Positions 26,115 through 35,646 of a stretch of 41,316 nt of DNA are shown here, piece by piece. The position numbers and the translations under genes are program-made. The notes beneath the pieces are model-generated. The model was not told the origin of the DNA. It was given only the letters and a program-made list of their open reading frames with translations, and did no database searches. Each line of letters starts with the position of its first letter. The first letter of the stretch is position 1. This DNA comes from Sphingomonas sp. GM_Shp_1. Lineage in GTDB: Bacteria > Pseudomonadota > Alphaproteobacteria > Sphingomonadales > Sphingomonadaceae. The DNA is taken from positions 1 through 41,316 of the forward strand of contig NZ_JALNUR010000027.1 in assembly GCF_026540895.1 (NCBI RefSeq). The letters run 5' to 3'.

Positions 26115-28335
26115 GGCGCTTGATCGGTTCGACCGGCTTGGCGACGGGGACCGCGATGCGCGGGTCCTCGATATTGCCGGGCATCGGCGCGTGCGGGATC
26201 GGCGGCGCGGCGTTCATGTAATCGCGCACCAGCTCGTCGATGGAGGGCTCGACACCCGGCTGGGCATAGCCCTGGAGCTGACGGAGATAACCGTAACGCT
26301 GTTCGGTGACGCGGCGGCTGTCCTCGGGCGTGCGCAAGATGGTCGGGCGGATGAAGACCATCAGGTTCGTCTTCGACCGGCTGCGCGCCTTGGACCGGAA
26401 CAGCGCCCCCAGGCCGGGAATGTCGCCGAGCAGCGGGATCTTCTCGATGGTGCGACGCTCATTGTCATCGAGCAGACCGCCGATGACCGTGATCTGGCCA
26501 TCGTCGGGGGTGAAGACATTCTCGAAAGCGCGCTTGTTGAGGATCAGTTCGCTGTTGTTGCTCGACACCGGCCCCGCGATCGAGCTGACTTCGAGGCGGA
26601 CATAGAGTTTCAGCGAACCGCCCGCATTGACCTGCGGCTTCACGTCGAGCTGGATGCCGACATTCTGGCGCTGCACGGTGCGGAAGGCATTGTCGAAATT
26701 GTTCGACAGCGCCTGGCCGGTGGTGACCGGGATTTCCTGACCCACCAGGCTGTGCGCCTGCTGATTGTCCAGCGTGATGATGTGCGGCACTTGCAGCAGG
26801 TTCGACGTGGTGTCGCTCTTCACCGCGTTGATGATCGCGCCGAACACCGTATCGCCGATCTGCCCGCCCCAGCCTGCAAAGCCCCCGGTGGTGCCCAGGA
26901 TCGACTGAACCGCCGACTGGGTGAGCTGGTTATAGGCCTGGTTGGGGACGTTGGTTTCGGTCCGCGTCCCGTCCGGCGCGGTGACGATGGTGCGGGTGCC
27001 GCCGATCGTCTGCGCGCCCACCGCGCCCGCGATCTGGAGGATATTGGGCGCGGTATTGCCATAGGTCGAGGCGGCGAACGCCCCACCCGACAGGCTGCCG
27101 AGCAGGAACTGCGCGCCCAGCCGCCGCGCGGTCTGGTCGGAGACTTCGGCGACGATCGCTTCGATCAGCACCTGTTCGCGGCGCACGTCGAGTTGGCGGA
27201 TCACCTCGCCGATCTGGCGCTGGATATCGGCGGGCCCCGCGATGACGATGGCATTCGCGCCGGTGAAGCGGGTGACGACCGCCGCCGTCCGCCCCCCTTG
27301 CGTGCTGATCGCGGGCTGCTGGCCGTTCTGGCCGCCCGCGCCGGGGGCGCTCGCCGCCTGGGCTTGCGCGACGGGCTGGATACGCTGGGCGATCGAGGTG
27401 CCCGCCGCCGAGCCCGACTGGTTGTTGGTCTGGGTGAAGCTGCCCCGCGACAGAGTGGTTTCCTGTACCGGATCGGGCTGTTGCCCGACCAGTTGCTGGA
27501 GCACGGGTAGAAGCTGCTCGGCATCGGCATTTTGCAGGAAGACGACGCGGATCTCGGTGCCGCTCTTGGCCTTGTTGTCCAGGTCGAGCGCGATCTGGGC
27601 GAAGCGTGCGACGCTCGACGGATCACCGCGCAGCGCGATCGAGTTGGAGCTGTCGATCGCGACCACCGACACGCCGGTGCCGCCGGGGGCCGCCCCGCCG
27701 CCCTGCCCGGCTCCACCGCTGCCGCCACCTGCCAGAGTCTGAAGCGCGGTCGCGATCTCGCGCGCGCCCGCATTGCGGAGAGCGATGACGCGGGTCGAGG
27801 CATTGTCGGCGTCGATCCGGCGGACGACCTCGCGGATGCGGCGGATATTGTCGGCGAAGTCGACCACGACCAGGCTGTTGCCCGCGCGATTGGCGGTCAC
27901 CGATCCTTGCGCGCTGACCAGCGGGCGCACCGTCTCCAAAGCGCTCGGCGCGTCGATGGCGCGCAGGCGGATGATCTCGGTGACATAGGCGTTGCGGTTC
28001 GCGCCCGCCGACCCGATCCGGCTGGGCTGCGATGCGGCATTGTCGACCGGCTGCACCCGGAACGCCCCGCCCGAGGTCGGCACCGCGACCAGCCCGTTAG
28101 AGCGCAGCGTCGACAGGAAAATCTCGAAATATTCGGACCTGGACAGTGGCCGGTCGGTCACCACCGTGACCTTGCCGTTGACCCGGCTGTCGATGATGAA
28201 GGTCCGCCCCGTCACCTTGGCCGCATCGGCGATGAAGGCGCGGATATCGGCGTCGCGGACATTGAGCGTGGTCTGGGCCTGCGCCCCCGCCGCCAATGCC
28301 AGCGCCAGAACCGAACCGAGGACGAGCTTCTTCAT
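26107..28335 (-). CDS. gspD: Type II secretion outer-membrane secretin GspD
   Basis: 742 residues. A Sec signal (first about 20 residues, ending AGAQA) leads into N0 to N3 periplasmic domains and the secretin barrel (EIPVTTG, VGIQLDVKPQV, VPHIITLDNQ and VIGGLLDDNERR). It forms the export channel. A C-terminal tail of about 70 residues after the barrel may bind a pilotin. N2/N3 contain long Q/G/A-rich loops. Its ATG overlaps the gspC stop (ATGA). Confidence 0.95.
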   Translation of the reverse strand: MKKLVLGSVLALALAAGAQAQTTLNVRDADIRAFIADAAKVTGRTFIIDSRVNGKVTVVTDRPLSRSEYFEIFLSTLRSNGLVAVPTSGGAFRVQPVDNAASQPSRIGSAGANRNAYVTEIIRLRAIDAPSALETVRPLVSAQGSVTANRAGNSLVVVDFADNIRRIREVVRRIDADNASTRVIALRNAGAREIATALQTLAGGGSGGAGQGGGAAPGGTGVSVVAIDSSNSIALRGDPSSVARFAQIALDLDNKAKSGTEIRVVFLQNADAEQLLPVLQQLVGQQPDPVQETTLSRGSFTQTNNQSGSAAGTSIAQRIQPVAQAQAASAPGAGGQNGQQPAISTQGGRTAAVVTRFTGANAIVIAGPADIQRQIGEVIRQLDVRREQVLIEAIVAEVSDQTARRLGAQFLLGSLSGGAFAASTYGNTAPNILQIAGAVGAQTIGGTRTIVTAPDGTRTETNVPNQAYNQLTQSAVQSILGTTGGFAGWGGQIGDTVFGAIINAVKSDTTSNLLQVPHIITLDNQQAHSLVGQEIPVTTGQALSNNFDNAFRTVQRQNVGIQLDVKPQVNAGGSLKLYVRLEVSSIAGPVSSNNSELILNKRAFENVFTPDDGQITVIGGLLDDNERRTIEKIPLLGDIPGLGALFRSKARSRSKTNLMVFIRPTILRTPEDSRRVTEQRYGYLRQLQGYAQPGVEPSIDELVRDYMNAAPPIPHAPMPGNIEDPRIAVPVAKPVEPIKRRD

Positions 28336-29189
28336 GGCCGTGGTGCCGCAATCTGAAGGGAGAGCGGCAGCGTCTGATCGCCCCGCTCGACCGTGATGGA
28401 AAGAGAACCGCCCTGTGCGAAATCCGCCGCCAGACGGTCAAGGTCGCTCGCCCCCGTGACGGGTCGCCCGCCGAGTGCGGTGACGATATCGCCCTCGCGA
28501 AGCCCCGCCGCCCGGAACGCTGCGCCCGAACCCTGCGGTCGGACGACGAGGCCCGAGACGCGCCCGCCGTCGAGCCGGGGGATGAAGCCGATATCGGTAC
28601 GCAGCTGCGCGATGGCGACCCCGCCCTGCGGCGGGACCGGGCCGGACAGCGGCACGGACGGACCGCCGGGGGCCGGTGCCGGTGTCGTCGTGGCCGGGGC
28701 GTCCGACTGATCGAGATACAGATCCTCGGAACGGCCGCCGCGATCGATGGTGATATGGTCGAACGCCACGGCCTTCAGCATGACGCCGGGCTGGATTTCC
28801 TCGCCGACCGATACCGAGCGCTGGACGCCGTCCGGCCCCGCCACGATCGCCGATCCGCGCCCCGACGCCTCGTCGATCCGCGTGCCGAACAAGGTGAGTT
28901 GCAGGCTGGTCACGGCGGCGGGCGCGGCCTGTGCCCCCTGGAGACGGAAAAAGGGATCGAAGCCTTCGAGGATCGCGCCGGGCGATCCGGCGACGACGGG
29001 CGCGACGGGGCGCCACTCACCCAGGGGCGATATGGGGGTGATGATCACCCAAAGCAGCCGCGCGCCCTGAACGGCGAGCACCGCCATCAGGGCCAGCTCG
29101 GCCACCGAATAGACATTCACGACCGGCAGACGCCGCAACAACCGGCGCCCGCGCGCGTCGAGCTTCAACCGCATGAAACCAGACCCCAT
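28332..29189 (-). CDS. gspC: Type II secretion protein GspC with PDZ domain
   Basis: Up to 285 residues. One membrane helix (SVAELALMAVLAVQGARLLW, about 28-48), then the HR domain that contacts GspD, a Pro-rich linker (about 150-180) and a C-terminal PDZ domain with GLREGDIVTALGG, typical for substrate recruitment. It is the first gene of the operon. Start is uncertain: ATG 29189 or ATG 29174; neither has a strong ribosome site. Confidence 0.92.
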   Translation of the reverse strand: MGSGFMRLKLDARGRRLLRRLPVVNVYSVAELALMAVLAVQGARLLWVIITPISPLGEWRPVAPVVAGSPGAILEGFDPFFRLQGAQAAPAAVTSLQLTLFGTRIDEASGRGSAIVAGPDGVQRSVSVGEEIQPGVMLKAVAFDHITIDRGGRSEDLYLDQSDAPATTTPAPAPGGPSVPLSGPVPPQGGVAIAQLRTDIGFIPRLDGGRVSGLVVRPQGSGAAFRAAGLREGDIVTALGGRPVTGASDLDRLAADFAQGGSLSITVERGDQTLPLSLQIAAPRP

Positions 29190-29268
29190 CCGCTTTTTCG
29201 GCCACTAGGCATGGCATGTTACAGTCCCGCGTCAAAGTGCCGAAACATGTTCGTCATATTGGTTTCAC

Positions 29269-29952
29269 ATGGACGATCCGATGAACCCCGAATTCGCCGA
29301 CCCGCCCGCACTGGGCAATGGCCTTGATCCGACGCCGATTATCGCGCGGCTGATCGCCACGCCGGGGGTGCAGCGGCTCCCCAATCCGAAGCTGACGCTG
29401 TTCGTGAAGCGCGACGTCCTGCCCCCGACGCTCTGTACGGACCTGATGGCGCGAATCGATGGGGTCCGCCGCCCCTCGACCATCGCCGACGCCAATGGCG
29501 ACGCCGCCTATCGCACCAGCGAAACCGGCGACCTGCCCGCCGACGATCCGGCGGTGATCGAGACCGAGCGGCGAATCGCCATGCTGACCGGCCTGTCCCC
29601 CGATCATGGCGAGCCGATCCAGGGCCAGCGCTATGCCGTGGGGCAGGAGTTCAAGCAGCATACCGATTATTTCGAGCCCGAGGGGCTGGACTATCACCGC
29701 TATTGCGCGCTGTCGGGCAACCGGACCTGGACGGTGATGCTGTATCTGAACGCACCGGAAGCGGGCGGCGCGACCCGGTTCAAGGTGGTGGACAAGATCA
29801 TCCAGCCCGAGCCCGGCAAGATGGTCGCCTGGAGCAACCGCCGCGCGGACGGCTCGCCCAATCCGGCGACGCTGCATCAGGCGATGAAGGTGCGCGCGGG
29901 GGTGAAATATGTGATCACCAAATGGTATCGGGAACTGCCCTGGCGGGGATAG
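29269..29952 (+). CDS. 2-oxoglutarate/Fe(II) oxygenase, prolyl 4-hydroxylase-like
   Basis: 227 residues. The P4Hc-type double-stranded beta-helix contains the iron triad H131 and D133 (QHTDYFEP) and H203 (TLHQAM), with K213 as probable 2-oxoglutarate anchor. The TVMLYLNAP strand is characteristic. Bacterial members hydroxylate proline on a protein or peptide; the target is unknown. It diverges from gspC with a 79-base shared upstream region. An ATG 12 bases downstream (29281) is also possible. Confidence 0.9.
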   Translation: MDDPMNPEFADPPALGNGLDPTPIIARLIATPGVQRLPNPKLTLFVKRDVLPPTLCTDLMARIDGVRRPSTIADANGDAAYRTSETGDLPADDPAVIETERRIAMLTGLSPDHGEPIQGQRYAVGQEFKQHTDYFEPEGLDYHRYCALSGNRTWTVMLYLNAPEAGGATRFKVVDKIIQPEPGKMVAWSNRRADGSPNPATLHQAMKVRAGVKYVITKWYRELPWRG

Positions 29953-29974
29953 CCCTCTTGCCTCCCCCCCTACA

Positions 29975-30130
29975 TCCGTTCGCGCTGAGCGACGTCGAAG
30001 TGCACGCCCCGAACCTTGCCACCGGGCGGGATTCCCTTGGCCTTCGACTGCACTCAGGCTGAACGGAGGGTGGGGATAATCCCCGGTCCCAACTTCCGTT
30101 CGCGCTGAGCGAAGTCGAAACGCACGCCCC
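29975..30130. repeat. Palindromic repeats, family A, one full and one half copy
   Basis: 29975-30070 is a full copy (CCGTTCGCGCTGAGC... and its inverted CTCAGGCTGAACGGAGG). 30093-30130 is a further forward half with the same following bases (CGCACGCCCC against TGCACGCCCC). They lie between the oxygenase and the TonB-receptor terminator. Confidence 0.82.
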
Positions 30131-30139
30131 GCCGCTCGC

Positions 30140-30177
30140 AAAAAAGGGCCGCCGCCCGGACACCCGGACGACGGCCC
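30140..30177 (-). terminator. Intrinsic terminator of the TonB-receptor operon
   Basis: In the minus direction a 14-bp stem (with two G-T wobbles) closes with GGGCC.../...GGCCC and is followed by six T (30145-30140). It sits just after the receptor stop at 30202. Confidence 0.85.
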
Positions 30178-30201
30178 TTCGCTTGGCAACCCCGGAAAGG
30201 A

Positions 30202-33042
30202 TCAGAAGGTCGTGCTGATCCCCAACGAGAAGACACGGCCCAGATTATAGCGGTTCAGATAGACGAACCGGCCATTCCCGAAATCCTGCCGCTCATTGTA
30301 GCGGGTGCGCGTCAGGTTGCGGGCCTCGGCCTTCAGCTCGAACTTGCCGCCCGCCAGCTCGAAGCCCTGGCGCGCGACGAGGTCGAGGCGGATGCCCGGA
30401 ACCTCGACGATATCCGGCTGGAAGCCGGTGCCCGACAGGTTGGACGGACCGCGATTGGTCACGCGGTTGCTGGCATAGTTGAACAGCAGGGTGACCTGCG
30501 ACAGCGCCGCGGTATCCTCGATGCCCAGTTGCAGGTTGACCAGGTGGTCCGACTGGCCGGTCAGCGACGCGCCGTCGCGGAACAGCAGCCGCGCCGGGCC
30601 GAAGCCCGAGGCGCAGCCCGCCAGACCGGGCGAGCCCTGCGCCGCCGCCGGGTTGGGCACGCAAGTCGCGTCCGCGTTGATCTGCGACTTGGTGTAGGTG
30701 TAGTTCGCGATCGCGACGAGGCGGCGCGTGGCGAAGAAATCGCTGCCCAGGCCCGCCAGGGGCACATATTTCTGCAACTCGACTTCCGCGCCGTACAGCT
30801 TGGCCGAGGGCAGATAGGTGAAGCCCGTCTGCAACCGGTCGTCCGCGCCGGTGTAGAAGCCGACCTGCTCGATCGGGTTCTTGATCCGCTTGTAGAAGCC
30901 CGCCAGCGTGAAGCGCTGGTCGCGCGCATAGAACCATTCATAGCGCGCTTCGAGATTCCACAGCTCGCTGTCGCGCAGGTTCGGGTTACCGAAGAACAGA
31001 CGGTCCGAGTCCGGGTCGCGGAACTGCTGCGGCGCGAGTTCGCGGAACTGGGGACGCGAGATGGTCTTCGCACCGCTCGCCCGCAATTGCATATCGGCGG
31101 CGAAATTCCAGGTCAGCGTGCCCGCCGGCAGGAAATAATCGTTCTTCAACCGCGTCGTCGCGCTCTGCACCGGCGTCACCGTCTCGACGGCGGTTTCGTA
31201 GCGGACACCCGCCACCGCGCGCAGCCCGTCCATCACCTCGGCCTCGGCCTGGACGTAACCGGCATGGACGTTCAGCTTGGCGTCGTACGCATAGGCACCC
31301 GCCTGGGTCGAGAATTGCAGCTGGAGCGTACACTCCCCCTGCCCGCGCAAGGGGCAGGCGTTGTTGATGACGTCCGGGCTCAGCAGATAGTCGGGGCGAT
31401 AGAGATTGTACGGGAAGCCCGGAGCGGTACCCGCACCGTCGCTGGTCTGGTAATTGAACTGGATACGGCTCGAATAACGATCCGTGCCTTGGTAGAAATA
31501 ACCGGTGCTCAGCGTGATCGGGCGGTCGCTGTCGATCTTATAGGAAAGATCGGCCTGGCCGGTCCACAGATTCTCGTTCAGTTCCGAGAAGATGATCGAG
31601 GCGAAGGGGGTGAAGCGCTGCGTCACCTGATAGGCGCCGTTGCACTGGAACCCGCCCGCACCGTTCGCGCCGTCATAGCTGATGGGCAGGCCGTTGCTGG
31701 TCCGCGCCGAGCATAGATAGTCGAACTGGCGCTCATAGGGGGCGTTGCGCTTGGAGTTGGCGAAGGCGCCGCGCGCGTCGAACTTCAACGCGTCGGTCAG
31801 CTTGAACTCGCCGACCAGCTGGCTTTCGATCAGCTGACGCTCGAACCAGTTCGTGTTCTGCTGGAAGCGAAGGCCGCTGGCGTTGTTGTAGACTTCCGCC
31901 GCCGATCCGCGACCCTGCTTCAGCGTGTCGTGGATATAGACGTTGGTCCAGCGCACCGTGTTGTCGCCGAACTCATAGCCAAGGCCGACCAGCGCGTTGG
32001 CGACGATGCGGTTGTCGGTCAGCAGGGTGCGGAAATCGTTGCGGATCGTGCCGTCCTGCGACACCGAGTCCTGCTGGATCGCCGAGCGGGTGCGGAAGGT
32101 GTTGGAGAGGCTGAGCGACGAGATCACGCCCAGCCGGTCGCTGCCGATGTCGAACACCGAGCCTGCGGACAGCTCGCCCGACCAGTTGGCGGGCAGCTGG
32201 TTGTTGCGCTGGAGCAACGTGGTCGAGGCATTGGACAGCTGCGCCACCTGCGCGGCGGGAACGATGCCCGAGCCCTTGCCCGCCTGCACGTCGCGCACGA
32301 ACTGCGGCACGCCGCGCGTACCGTCGTCGAAGCCGATCCAGTCGGCATCGCCGCCGCGATAGGTATAGCCCAGCTCGCTGGTCGTCGCATCGTCGGCGGA
32401 GATGGTCGCGCCGCCCGAGATGAAGCTCTTGTTTGGGATCGCCTTGGTCGTCAGGTTGATGACGCCGCCGCCGAACTCGCCCGGATAATTGACCGAATAG
32501 GTCTTCTGGACCAGCGCCGATCCGACGATGGTGGTCGGGAAGATGTCGAGCGGGACCGAGCGGCGCAGCGGCTCGGGGCTGGGCAGCGGCGAGCCGTTGA
32601 GCAGCGACGAGGAATAGCGGTCGCCGAGACCCCGGACATAGACGAAGCCGCCGCCCACGACCGACAGGCCGGTGACGCGGGTCAGCGCGCCCGCGATATC
32701 GCCTTCACCCGTGCGCGCGATATCGGCGGCGGACAGGACCGAGACGATCTGCGGCGTGGCGCGGATCGTGTTGGGGATGTTGCGGCCGACGACCACGATC
32801 TCGCTGCTGGACGACGCATCGACGCCGGGGGCGGAGATTTCCACCGGTTCGTCGGTCGACTGGCCGTCCTGGCCGGTCGGGGTCTGGCTTTGCGGAGTGG
32901 CCTGCCCGTCGGGGCTGGTCGCGGTGGTGCTGGTCTGCGCGGGCGCAGGCGTCGCCCCGCCCGTCGTCTGCGCGAGCAGAGCGGGCGCGACAAGCTGCGA
33001 GGTCAGCAGAAGGAGGGAGGCATAAGCGAGGCGTCGCTGCAT
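30202..33042 (-). CDS. TonB-dependent outer-membrane receptor
   Basis: About 946 residues. A Sec signal (MQRRLAYASLLLLTSQLVAP region) precedes a Ser/Thr/Gln-rich linker, then the plug domain (EIVVVGRNIPNT, YVRGLGDRYSSSLLNGSPLP, GEFGGGVINLTTKA) and a 22-strand-type barrel ending in the aromatic F residue (VFSLGISTTF). It should import a large or scarce substrate using TonB energy. The ligand is not shown by sequence. ATG 33042 has GGGAAG upstream. It lies 112 bases behind a lipoprotein gene, and the two probably form an operon. Confidence 0.93.
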   Translation of the reverse strand: MQRRLAYASLLLLTSQLVAPALLAQTTGGATPAPAQTSTTATSPDGQATPQSQTPTGQDGQSTDEPVEISAPGVDASSSSEIVVVGRNIPNTIRATPQIVSVLSAADIARTGEGDIAGALTRVTGLSVVGGGFVYVRGLGDRYSSSLLNGSPLPSPEPLRRSVPLDIFPTTIVGSALVQKTYSVNYPGEFGGGVINLTTKAIPNKSFISGGATISADDATTSELGYTYRGGDADWIGFDDGTRGVPQFVRDVQAGKGSGIVPAAQVAQLSNASTTLLQRNNQLPANWSGELSAGSVFDIGSDRLGVISSLSLSNTFRTRSAIQQDSVSQDGTIRNDFRTLLTDNRIVANALVGLGYEFGDNTVRWTNVYIHDTLKQGRGSAAEVYNNASGLRFQQNTNWFERQLIESQLVGEFKLTDALKFDARGAFANSKRNAPYERQFDYLCSARTSNGLPISYDGANGAGGFQCNGAYQVTQRFTPFASIIFSELNENLWTGQADLSYKIDSDRPITLSTGYFYQGTDRYSSRIQFNYQTSDGAGTAPGFPYNLYRPDYLLSPDVINNACPLRGQGECTLQLQFSTQAGAYAYDAKLNVHAGYVQAEAEVMDGLRAVAGVRYETAVETVTPVQSATTRLKNDYFLPAGTLTWNFAADMQLRASGAKTISRPQFRELAPQQFRDPDSDRLFFGNPNLRDSELWNLEARYEWFYARDQRFTLAGFYKRIKNPIEQVGFYTGADDRLQTGFTYLPSAKLYGAEVELQKYVPLAGLGSDFFATRRLVAIANYTYTKSQINADATCVPNPAAAQGSPGLAGCASGFGPARLLFRDGASLTGQSDHLVNLQLGIEDTAALSQVTLLFNYASNRVTNRGPSNLSGTGFQPDIVEVPGIRLDLVARQGFELAGGKFELKAEARNLTRTRYNERQDFGNGRFVYLNRYNLGRVFSLGISTTF

Positions 33043-33079
33043 GGCCGGGTCTTCCCGTATGAATAGCTTATGGAGGAAA

Positions 33080-33108
33080 GCCGGGGCGGCGATGATCGCC
33101 ACCCCGGC
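33080..33108 (-). terminator. Hairpin between lipoprotein and receptor genes
   Basis: A 13-14 bp GC-rich stem with a tight loop (GCCGGGG...CCCCGGC), followed in the minus direction by TTTCC. It could attenuate transcription from the lipoprotein into the receptor gene, or protect the upstream mRNA. Confidence 0.4.
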
Positions 33109-33154
33109 CTGCCGAGAGCGCCCGATCAGGTCCGGGCGCATGGTCAGCGGGGCC

Positions 33155-34801
33155 TTAGCGGCCGTTGCAGCTGAAATAGACCGAGGTGAAGACCGGCGGA
33201 CCCTGATCCTGAAGGTCGGCATTGGCGGCGCGGATGGTGGTGCGATCGGCACCCGAACCGGCGCCCGCGATCAGGTTGACGCAGGCCACGCCGCTCTGCG
33301 TCGACTTCACGATGCCGTTGATGAAGGTCATGTCGGCACCACCGCGCAGGCGGATCGCGGCGGGCGCGGTCGCGGTCTGGACGAAGGTGAAGTTGGCGTA
33401 GCGGCCGAAGGTGCGCGGCAGCAGGTCTTCGGCATTGTTCGAGTCGATCTCGGTCGAGAAGCTGTCCGCCGTCGCGCCGATGGTGCGCTGTGCCGCGACC
33501 AGGAACTGCATGAAGCCGCGATAGCCGTTGTCGATGTCGAAGCCATCATCGTCCGCGCCGGTGATCGCGATATACTTCAGGTTCGAGGTGCCGCCGAAGA
33601 TCTCGATGCCGTCATCGGCCGAGTTGTGGCTCTGGATATGATCCAGAACCGTGCCCGAACCGGTACCGCCCAGCGTCAGGCCCTGAAGCTCGTTGCCGTC
33701 CGAGATGGCGATACCCGAATAACGGATCTGGACATAGGACATCTGGCCCGAGGAGTCGGCCTGGTTCGCACCGCCATAGAAGCGGCCGGTCACGCCCTCG
33801 ATCGCCAGCTGGCAGGTGGTCGAGGTGCCGCCCGCATTGTTCGGGCCGGTGCCGGTGGCGCAGACGGCGGTCGGCGCGCGGCCGAGCAGGATGATGCCGC
33901 CCCACTGGCCTTGGCTGGCGTCCGACACGCCGTTGCTGACCAGATTCTGCTGCGAGGTGAAGATGATCGGCGCGTCGCGGGTGCCGACGGCCGAGATCTT
34001 CGATCCGCGATTGACGAGCAGCAGGTCGTTGGTCGCCTCGGACGAGTCGGCCGCGATCACCACGCCCGGCGCGATGGTCAGCGTCACACCGGCGCCGCCG
34101 GTCGAACCCAGGTCGGTGCCGACCTCGGTCTGGCCGCGCAGGCGGTAGACCACGCCCGCGATCTTCGGCAGCGTCACGTTCTGGGTGGTGGTGATCGTGT
34201 TGTCGATGCGGCAGAAACGATAGGAGGGCGCCGACGCGCCGCTCGGCGTGACCGTGCCGTCGTCGATCGTGCCGGTCGGGCAGACCGAGGTCGCGGCGGC
34301 ATAGGTGCCGATCGAGGGAACCGCGGTACAGCGCGCGCCCGAGCCGCCGAATTCGGCCGAGGTCGAGTTACAGGTCCAACCCTGGAACGCGGTGTCCGAC
34401 GGGCCGTTGAGCGCGCCGACATAGTTGGTCGAGGTGAAGAAGCTGTTCAGCGTCGAGGGGTCCGTCGCGGTGGTCAGCGAGGTGGCGCTGGTCGGGTAGA
34501 TGCCGTTCAGCGCGGCGCCGGTGCCGTTGACGTTGTTGTTGGTGCCCGCATTGACGAGCGCCAGTTGCTCGTCGGCGGTGATCGACACACCGTTGACCGC
34601 GGTCACGGCGGCGAACTGCGCGGCGGTGATGTTGGCGGTCGGCGTCGGAGTGGGCGACGGGGTCGGCGTCGGCTGGGGCTGGACGATCACGACACTGCCC
34701 GCGCCGGGCGACGCGACGCTGTCGGCACCGCCGCACGCGCTGAGTGCCGCACAGGCCGAGGTCGTCATGAGAAGGAGGCCGAAGCGCTTGAAGCTGCCCA
34801 T
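33155..34801 (-). CDS. Beta-helix-type lipoprotein paired with the TonB receptor
   Basis: About 548 residues. Lipoprotein signal with lipobox LSAC (C23), followed by a Pro-Thr linker (PTPTPSPTPTPT, codons varied). The body is beta-strand-rich with phrases that recur in right-handed beta-helix proteins: GQWGGIILLGRAP, YVQIRYSG, LQGLTLGGTGSG, DDGIEIFGG, ITGADDDGFD. Proteins with this pattern commonly occur next to TonB receptors in Sphingomonas, Caulobacter and related genera; their role is not established. Several cysteines probably form disulfides. ATG 34801 has GGGAG about ten bases upstream. Confidence 0.82.
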   Translation of the reverse strand: MGSFKRFGLLLMTTSACAALSACGGADSVASPGAGSVVIVQPQPTPTPSPTPTPTANITAAQFAAVTAVNGVSITADEQLALVNAGTNNNVNGTGAALNGIYPTSATSLTTATDPSTLNSFFTSTNYVGALNGPSDTAFQGWTCNSTSAEFGGSGARCTAVPSIGTYAAATSVCPTGTIDDGTVTPSGASAPSYRFCRIDNTITTTQNVTLPKIAGVVYRLRGQTEVGTDLGSTGGAGVTLTIAPGVVIAADSSEATNDLLLVNRGSKISAVGTRDAPIIFTSQQNLVSNGVSDASQGQWGGIILLGRAPTAVCATGTGPNNAGGTSTTCQLAIEGVTGRFYGGANQADSSGQMSYVQIRYSGIAISDGNELQGLTLGGTGSGTVLDHIQSHNSADDGIEIFGGTSNLKYIAITGADDDGFDIDNGYRGFMQFLVAAQRTIGATADSFSTEIDSNNAEDLLPRTFGRYANFTFVQTATAPAAIRLRGGADMTFINGIVKSTQSGVACVNLIAGAGSGADRTTIRAANADLQDQGPPVFTSVYFSCNGR

Positions 34802-35225
34802 CGCCGAAAAACTCCCGATCTTTATCGTTGCAAAAGCCGGGCGAACGCCGCCCGATGACCGACTCAAGACAAGTCCCCCTGTCGATCCCGGACCGGGCGT
34901 TAGGCGCGTCTCATGACGCCAAGATGCATTTTGGAAGAATCTTTTGTGACATATCGGCGTCGTTTCGATGACACGACACGGGCGAGCACAGGGCCGCAGG
35001 AATATTTCCGCCCCACGATCCAACCATGGCAGCTTTTTCGGCGAAAGGTCGTTAGAAGGGGGTGAGGTCGAGCTTCCGCACGTCCTTGGCGCCCCGTCCA
35101 TCATCGTGTCACTACGGACTGGACGGGGCGTCTCTCATGCACCGGCCCGCTTCATGTCCCCAGGTGTCCGCCCCATTCCTCGCCCGCAAGCAGAGGTAAA
35201 GCGATACTACGGCTGATCGACATCC
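34802..35225. other. Promoter region of the lipoprotein/receptor operon, no gene seen
   Basis: Lower GC than its surroundings, especially 34915-34960, as expected for a promoter. TGTCAT and TGTCAC occur 22 bases apart on the minus strand (about 34947-34974) and could be a regulator site, but they do not match a known box exactly. Frames here have no ribosome site or protein feature. Confidence 0.45.
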
Positions 35226-35352
35226 CATTCCTCCCCTTGCAGGGGAGGTGGCAGGCCGTCAGGCCTGACGGAGGGGTGTCGCGCTCTTGAGACGGGGGAC
35301 ACCCCTCCACCATGCTGCGCATGGTCCCCCCTCCCCTTGCAGGGGAGGAATG
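35226..35352. repeat. Composite palindromic repeat, family C
   Basis: About 127 bases. Ends CATTCCTCCCC and GGGGAGGAATG are exact inverted copies. Terminal hairpins use CTCCCCTTGCAGGGGAG, and inner stems GGCAGGCC/GGCCTGAC and ACCATGC/GCATGGT match the copy in gspI. The cleanest copy in the window, useful as the reference for this family. Confidence 0.88.
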
Positions 35353-35391
35353 ATGCCCCTTCCGCCTGAATGAAGATCGGGCTGCGCTTGC

Positions 35392-35553
35392 TTATGTCAG
35401 CGAGGATTTGCGCTTCGGCGCATCCCGCCCCTCGCTGCTCCCCTGCCCGCGGTCGAGCGTATCGCTGGGGCGGCGGGCGTCGCCATCCTTCTGATGCTCG
35501 GTCGACAGATTGGGGTCGCGGGTTTCGGTGGTGGGTTTGATCGGGTCGGTCAT
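35392..35553 (-). CDS. Small hydrophilic hypothetical protein, probable stress-regulon member
   Basis: 53 residues (MTDPIKPTTETRD...), charged and polar, no hydrophobic segment, probably disordered. AGGAGAG lies ideally before ATG 35553. An EcfG-like promoter upstream (35575-35600) suggests stress regulation. No family recognised. Confidence 0.62.
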   Translation of the reverse strand: MTDPIKPTTETRDPNLSTEHQKDGDARRPSDTLDRGQGSSEGRDAPKRKSSLT

Positions 35554-35574
35554 GGCGTCTCTCCTGACCGACCC

Positions 35575-35600
35575 AATGCACGCGGCACCTCGGACGTTCC
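35575..35600 (-). promoter_or_regulatory. Candidate EcfG-type promoter for the 53-residue protein
   Basis: Minus strand GGAAC (35596-35600), 17-base spacer, CATTGG (-10 at 35575-35578). Same pattern as upstream of the DUF2171 gene, with one mismatch from the CGTT consensus. Leader about 20 bases. Confidence 0.42.
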
Positions 35601-35646
35601 GCATGCCAAGGGGTCGGAGCATGGCGGCCCCGATCCCATCGCGTCA

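Noticed and set aside
33041..34858. A 605-residue open frame antisense to the beta-helix lipoprotein
   Set aside because: Composition is Arg/Gly/Ala-rich shadow coding; the opposite strand has a clear lipoprotein signal and repeated motifs.
34947..34974. TGTCAT and TGTCAC 22 bases apart upstream of the lipoprotein, resembling a Pho box
   Set aside because: A Pho box needs TGTCA direct repeats about 11 bases apart; the middle repeat is missing, so I do not claim PhoB control.
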